DNA from: Crotophaga sulcirostris
Lineage: Eukaryota > Chordata > Aves > Cuculiformes > Crotophagidae
DNA: 64,000 nucleotides
NCBI GenBank assembly: GCA_013397455.1
Contig: VYZB01000374.1
Span: 557,718-621,717, forward strand
Reading direction: 5' to 3'
This document shows, piece after piece, positions 61,053 through 64,000 of this stretch. Under the pieces are notes generated by a model. That model ran no database searches. It had not been told where the DNA came from and was given only the letters and a program-made list of their open reading frames with translations. Positions within the stretch are counted from its first letter, which is position 1. Each line of letters begins with the position of its first letter. The position numbers and the translations under genes are program-made.

Positions 61053-63393
61053 TAATGTGAACACAACGGCAAATCAGAACTTATTTTAGATAACCCTGGC
61101 TGGACTTTTATTGGAAGAAATTCCTAAAGACTGCAGTTGATGAGAAATTAAGAAATAAACAACATAAATCAACAAGCAAACAAGCAGATGTCATCTGCAC
61201 AGATGTCACCTAGCTGATAAACCTTTTACAACCCCTTAAAGTATATTTTTAACACCTTCCCTTATTTGGTTTTTTTTTTGTTTGATTGGTTTCCTTCTAG
61301 AATGCTGGGAGTAAATAATGACTCATTTATAAAGTTTCCTCATTAAGTCAATGACAGTCTTTTAACTCCTATCGGTGGATGGCAAAGTGGGCAGAAGTGA
61401 GTTAGAACTGAGCTTTTAGCATAAGGCTAGCTTTCACTTTTAGTAGGGCTGGTTTTAACTAGACATCTGGGTACCTGAGGTATTTGTGGAGGAAGCATGG
61501 ATGCTCCCCAAATATTAGATCTTGAGTAAAGGTGTTTGCTTTTTTACCTTACGCTTTGTCTTTCTAGGCTGCTTGGGACATGAAGACTGATCTAAAGAAC
61601 TGCTGCTATTTGAAATACAATTTTTTCACTTTTTGCAGGTATAAGAGGGTGTGCAGGAAAAAAAAAAGTACTTCTTTGAGAGGACAAAACAGAGACTGAC
61701 ATACAGATGATTAGTCACAAAATCAAAGCTACAATTTTGCGAGAATCTTAGGATATCTGTAAGGGTCCTCCTTTTCTATGATTATTTACATCTAAAAAAA
61801 ATTAAATTCCCCTACAAATGTTTTGTTAAACTAAGAGGTCAAACAAAAATAATTATCTTTAAAGATGAGGTGTTTTTAAAAAAACTTTAAAAAAGTAGAA
61901 ACCATGAAATCACTCTACAGACTACCTAAGAAAAAAAGCCTTTAAAACCAGAGACATTAACCATGACAGAGCTAAGCAATCCCACCAGCTTGAAAACAGA
62001 CGAACGTTCAACCAGGCTGTAGCGCTAAATGAAAGGCTGGCTCACACTAAGACAAAGTGGGAAAGATTTTCCTACTGTGACTCAGTTTTACATGTCCTCC
62101 AGATCCATTAAATGGTTTGGTGCCAAATGGATAGCCATAGCTGTAAGCTATCAAGTATAGGTGACTGCAGCAATACATTTCTCAGACACCTGCTTATCTG
62201 AAACAGATAACACAAATATTGCTCTATTTATCTGAACTGCAGAATGTGAGGTGTTTAATATTGCTTATCTTAACTTAAGACCCATAAATCCACTGTTCTA
62301 TATGCCAATACTGATATCACAACGCCTCTCTCAAGTGTCCTCATTCACACATGGCTTCTTGCAAAAACAAACCTCATCCTTCCAAAACAGGAAGGATATG
62401 AACCAAGTTAAATCTTACCCCTAACATCTGCTCATCCCTTCCCCCATATGCCTGATTGCACCGTTCAGGGATGGTTTGTTGACATTGAGACATCACACTA
62501 CTAACTTCATCATCAAATACTTGCATTGAATCAAAACAGCAGGACAATGCTCTACTATGGATACATCTGGGTCTACTAATGAAGGTAATGTCTTGTGAAG
62601 AGGATCTTGATATTTGCAAATTCATACAATATTATTATTTATTATTTCATTTATGTACATATATTCATTAGCACATAAGATTTCAAATCCAGGCACCGTG
62701 GTAATTTTCTGTGTTTGCTTATGGAAACTTGCTTTTGTTAAATGCAATAAGACAGAAAGAAAGAGAACCAGTTCAGTTACAAAGTAAACTGGTCTGCACT
62801 TAGAAAACCCTTGATAATTTCAAAACCTAGGACCTATATTTCAAGGACGTATCGCTAACTACTGAAGCAGAATAAAGCATTCTCATTGTGAGGAAAATTT
62901 CATGGTAAAAATAGCCTTTGAGTAAGTCACAAAACATTAGCAGAATAATTAGTCTTTGACAATTTTCAAGGACAATTCAGAATGACTTATTTTAGAGGCT
63001 GGCTTTTTGTTCTTAAATTCACTATGCAGAGGTGTAGGATGACCTATAACGTACGGCTTTTATTTCCCTTATATTGTAACTGAAATCACCTGTATGCTGA
63101 GCTGTTAGAAAGCTTAGGCAAATACACTATGTTATATTTGCAATCGGAATCATGAAGCTTAGTGTCCAATACCACAAGACAGAAGGTTTAACTGTAATGC
63201 ACTTTTAATACTGACATGCTTTCATATAATCCCCTTCCTGCGAGAACAGCACCTTGGCTATGTTGGTAGAGCCTGTTTCCTTCCTTACCAAAATCAACAC
63301 CAAAGACCTCTGAACATGTTATGTATGTCAAAAATTTATTGCAGGTGAGTCACACAAACTGCGTCCACATCTGAAGGTCAAGCTACAGCTGAC
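61053..63393. other. Unique AT-rich sequence, no gene recognised
   Basis: Nothing beyond the weak exon-like pattern at 61,568-61,638 was seen. The 83-codon minus-strand frame at 62,374-62,625 has no recognisable content. Confidence 0.55.
61568..61638 (+). other. Candidate 71-bp exon (weak)
   Basis: An acceptor-like TTACGCTTTGTCTTTCTAG precedes, and CAG followed by GTATAA provides a donor. Only one of three frames is open across the 71 bases (starts AAWDMKTDLKNCC). The translation is not recognised, and no partner exon was found. Confidence 0.1.
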
Positions 63394-63613
63394 TTTAGGC
63401 TGGATTAGGCTGGATATTAGGAAAAAATTCTTCACTGAAAGGATGGTTAGGCACTGGAACAGGCTGCCCAGGGAGGTGGTTGAGTAACCATCCCTGGAGG
63501 TGTTTAAAAGACAGGTAGATGAGTTTCTGGGGGACATGGTTTAGCAGAGGACAGGTACGGTTGGACTCAAGCTCAAAGGTCTTTTCCAGCCGGAGGATTC
63601 TATGATTCTATGA
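63394..63613 (+). mobile_element. CR1 LINE fragment, about 220 bp, ATTCTATG-type tail
   Basis: Begins with a small internal duplication (TTAGGCTGGATTAGGCTGGA), continues TATTAGGAAAAAATTCTTCA and GGCACTGGAACAGGCTGCCC, and ends GGATTCTATGATTCTATGA. The tail places it with the 49.2- and 53.2-kb copies and not with the ATACTGTG group. Confidence 0.95.
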
Positions 63614-64000
63614 TATCATCCTTGGGTGAATCTAAAAAAAAATCTTAAAAAAGACTTAGTCTTTCCTGTTTAAATGCATAGGGCAACATTTGCCCCTCAT
63701 TTTCACCAGCAAAACTCCACGCTCTTTAGGAGAGTTCTTTTTAGATACAGGCGAGGGAGGTCGGGTAAGAAGAAAACTGACATTTATAATAAAATTTTTC
63801 AGCTTGTTAGGATAAAGATTTTCTTGGGAAACTGAGAATTCTGCTCATACACTTCAACTATGATGATCTGCAAGGCTCTTATTTAACTGAAAAGATTTTT
63901 ATGCAGTGCAGATTAGTTACAGACTGGGGAGACAATGAATCAGTGTTTTGAGCTGTTGTGTCTGTGTTTTTCCTGTTGAGTTGATGGCTACTGGTTTTCA
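63614..64000. other. Unique sequence to the right edge, no gene recognised
   Basis: Short stretch after the last CR1 tail. No repeat or exon was recognised before the window ends. Confidence 0.55.

Noticed and set aside
1..64000. CRISPR arrays, bacterial operons, tRNA or rRNA genes
   Set aside because: No regularly spaced identical repeats with unique spacers, no dense long frames and no recognisable tRNA A/B boxes or rRNA segments were seen; the CR1 and LTR content shows vertebrate nuclear DNA.

Overview
This window looks like bird nuclear DNA, intergenic or deep intronic. It is AT-rich, has no convincing protein-coding gene, and carries many short, 5'-truncated copies of the avian LINE CR1. 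At least twelve clear CR1 fragments are present, plus a closely spaced pair of CR1-type 3' tails. Most copies end in an unusual ATACTGTG-type 3' tail and share the ORF2 C-terminus that stops after ...LSARV. A smaller group ends in the classic ATTCTATG tail. The order or species cannot be fixed from sequence alone; a neoavian bird from a CR1-rich lineage is my best guess.

Layout. 1-7.0 kb: mostly unique AT-rich sequence with a MIR-like scrap (3.43 kb) and two GC-richer patches (1.56-2.10 kb and 4.90-5.89 kb), the second possibly an old LTR-type repeat. 7.0-28.7 kb: seven CR1 fragments on both strands, an ancient non-CR1-type LINE C-terminus on the minus strand (11.30-11.55 kb), a second MIR-like relic (23.95-24.07 kb), a 55-base assembly gap in AT-rich sequence (23,686-23,740) and short microsatellites. 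28.7-41.7 kb: a long stretch with no recognised mobile element, but with an AT-rich self-complementary tract (30.48-30.59 kb) and a 23-bp-stem hairpin of ATTGATTA units (32.52-32.58 kb). 41,676-42,243: a well-preserved 568-bp solo retroviral LTR on the minus strand, with perfect 5-bp target duplications and four 22-bp repeats in its U3. 42.3-64.0 kb: more CR1 fragments (47.7, 49.2, 53.2, 59.0, 60.9-61.05 and 63.4 kb) and an old 132-bp tandem duplication (53.46-53.74 kb).

No operons, CRISPR arrays, tRNA or rRNA genes were seen, and no candidate host gene can be named. The short open frames are chance frames or CR1 coding remnants. Four acceptor-open-frame-donor (or stop) patterns are listed as weak exon candidates, and four stretches as hunch-level conserved noncoding candidates. 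I do not see an undescribed biological system here. The most distinctive items are the LTR with its YY1-like U3 repeats and the ancient LINE C-terminus with an open frame.
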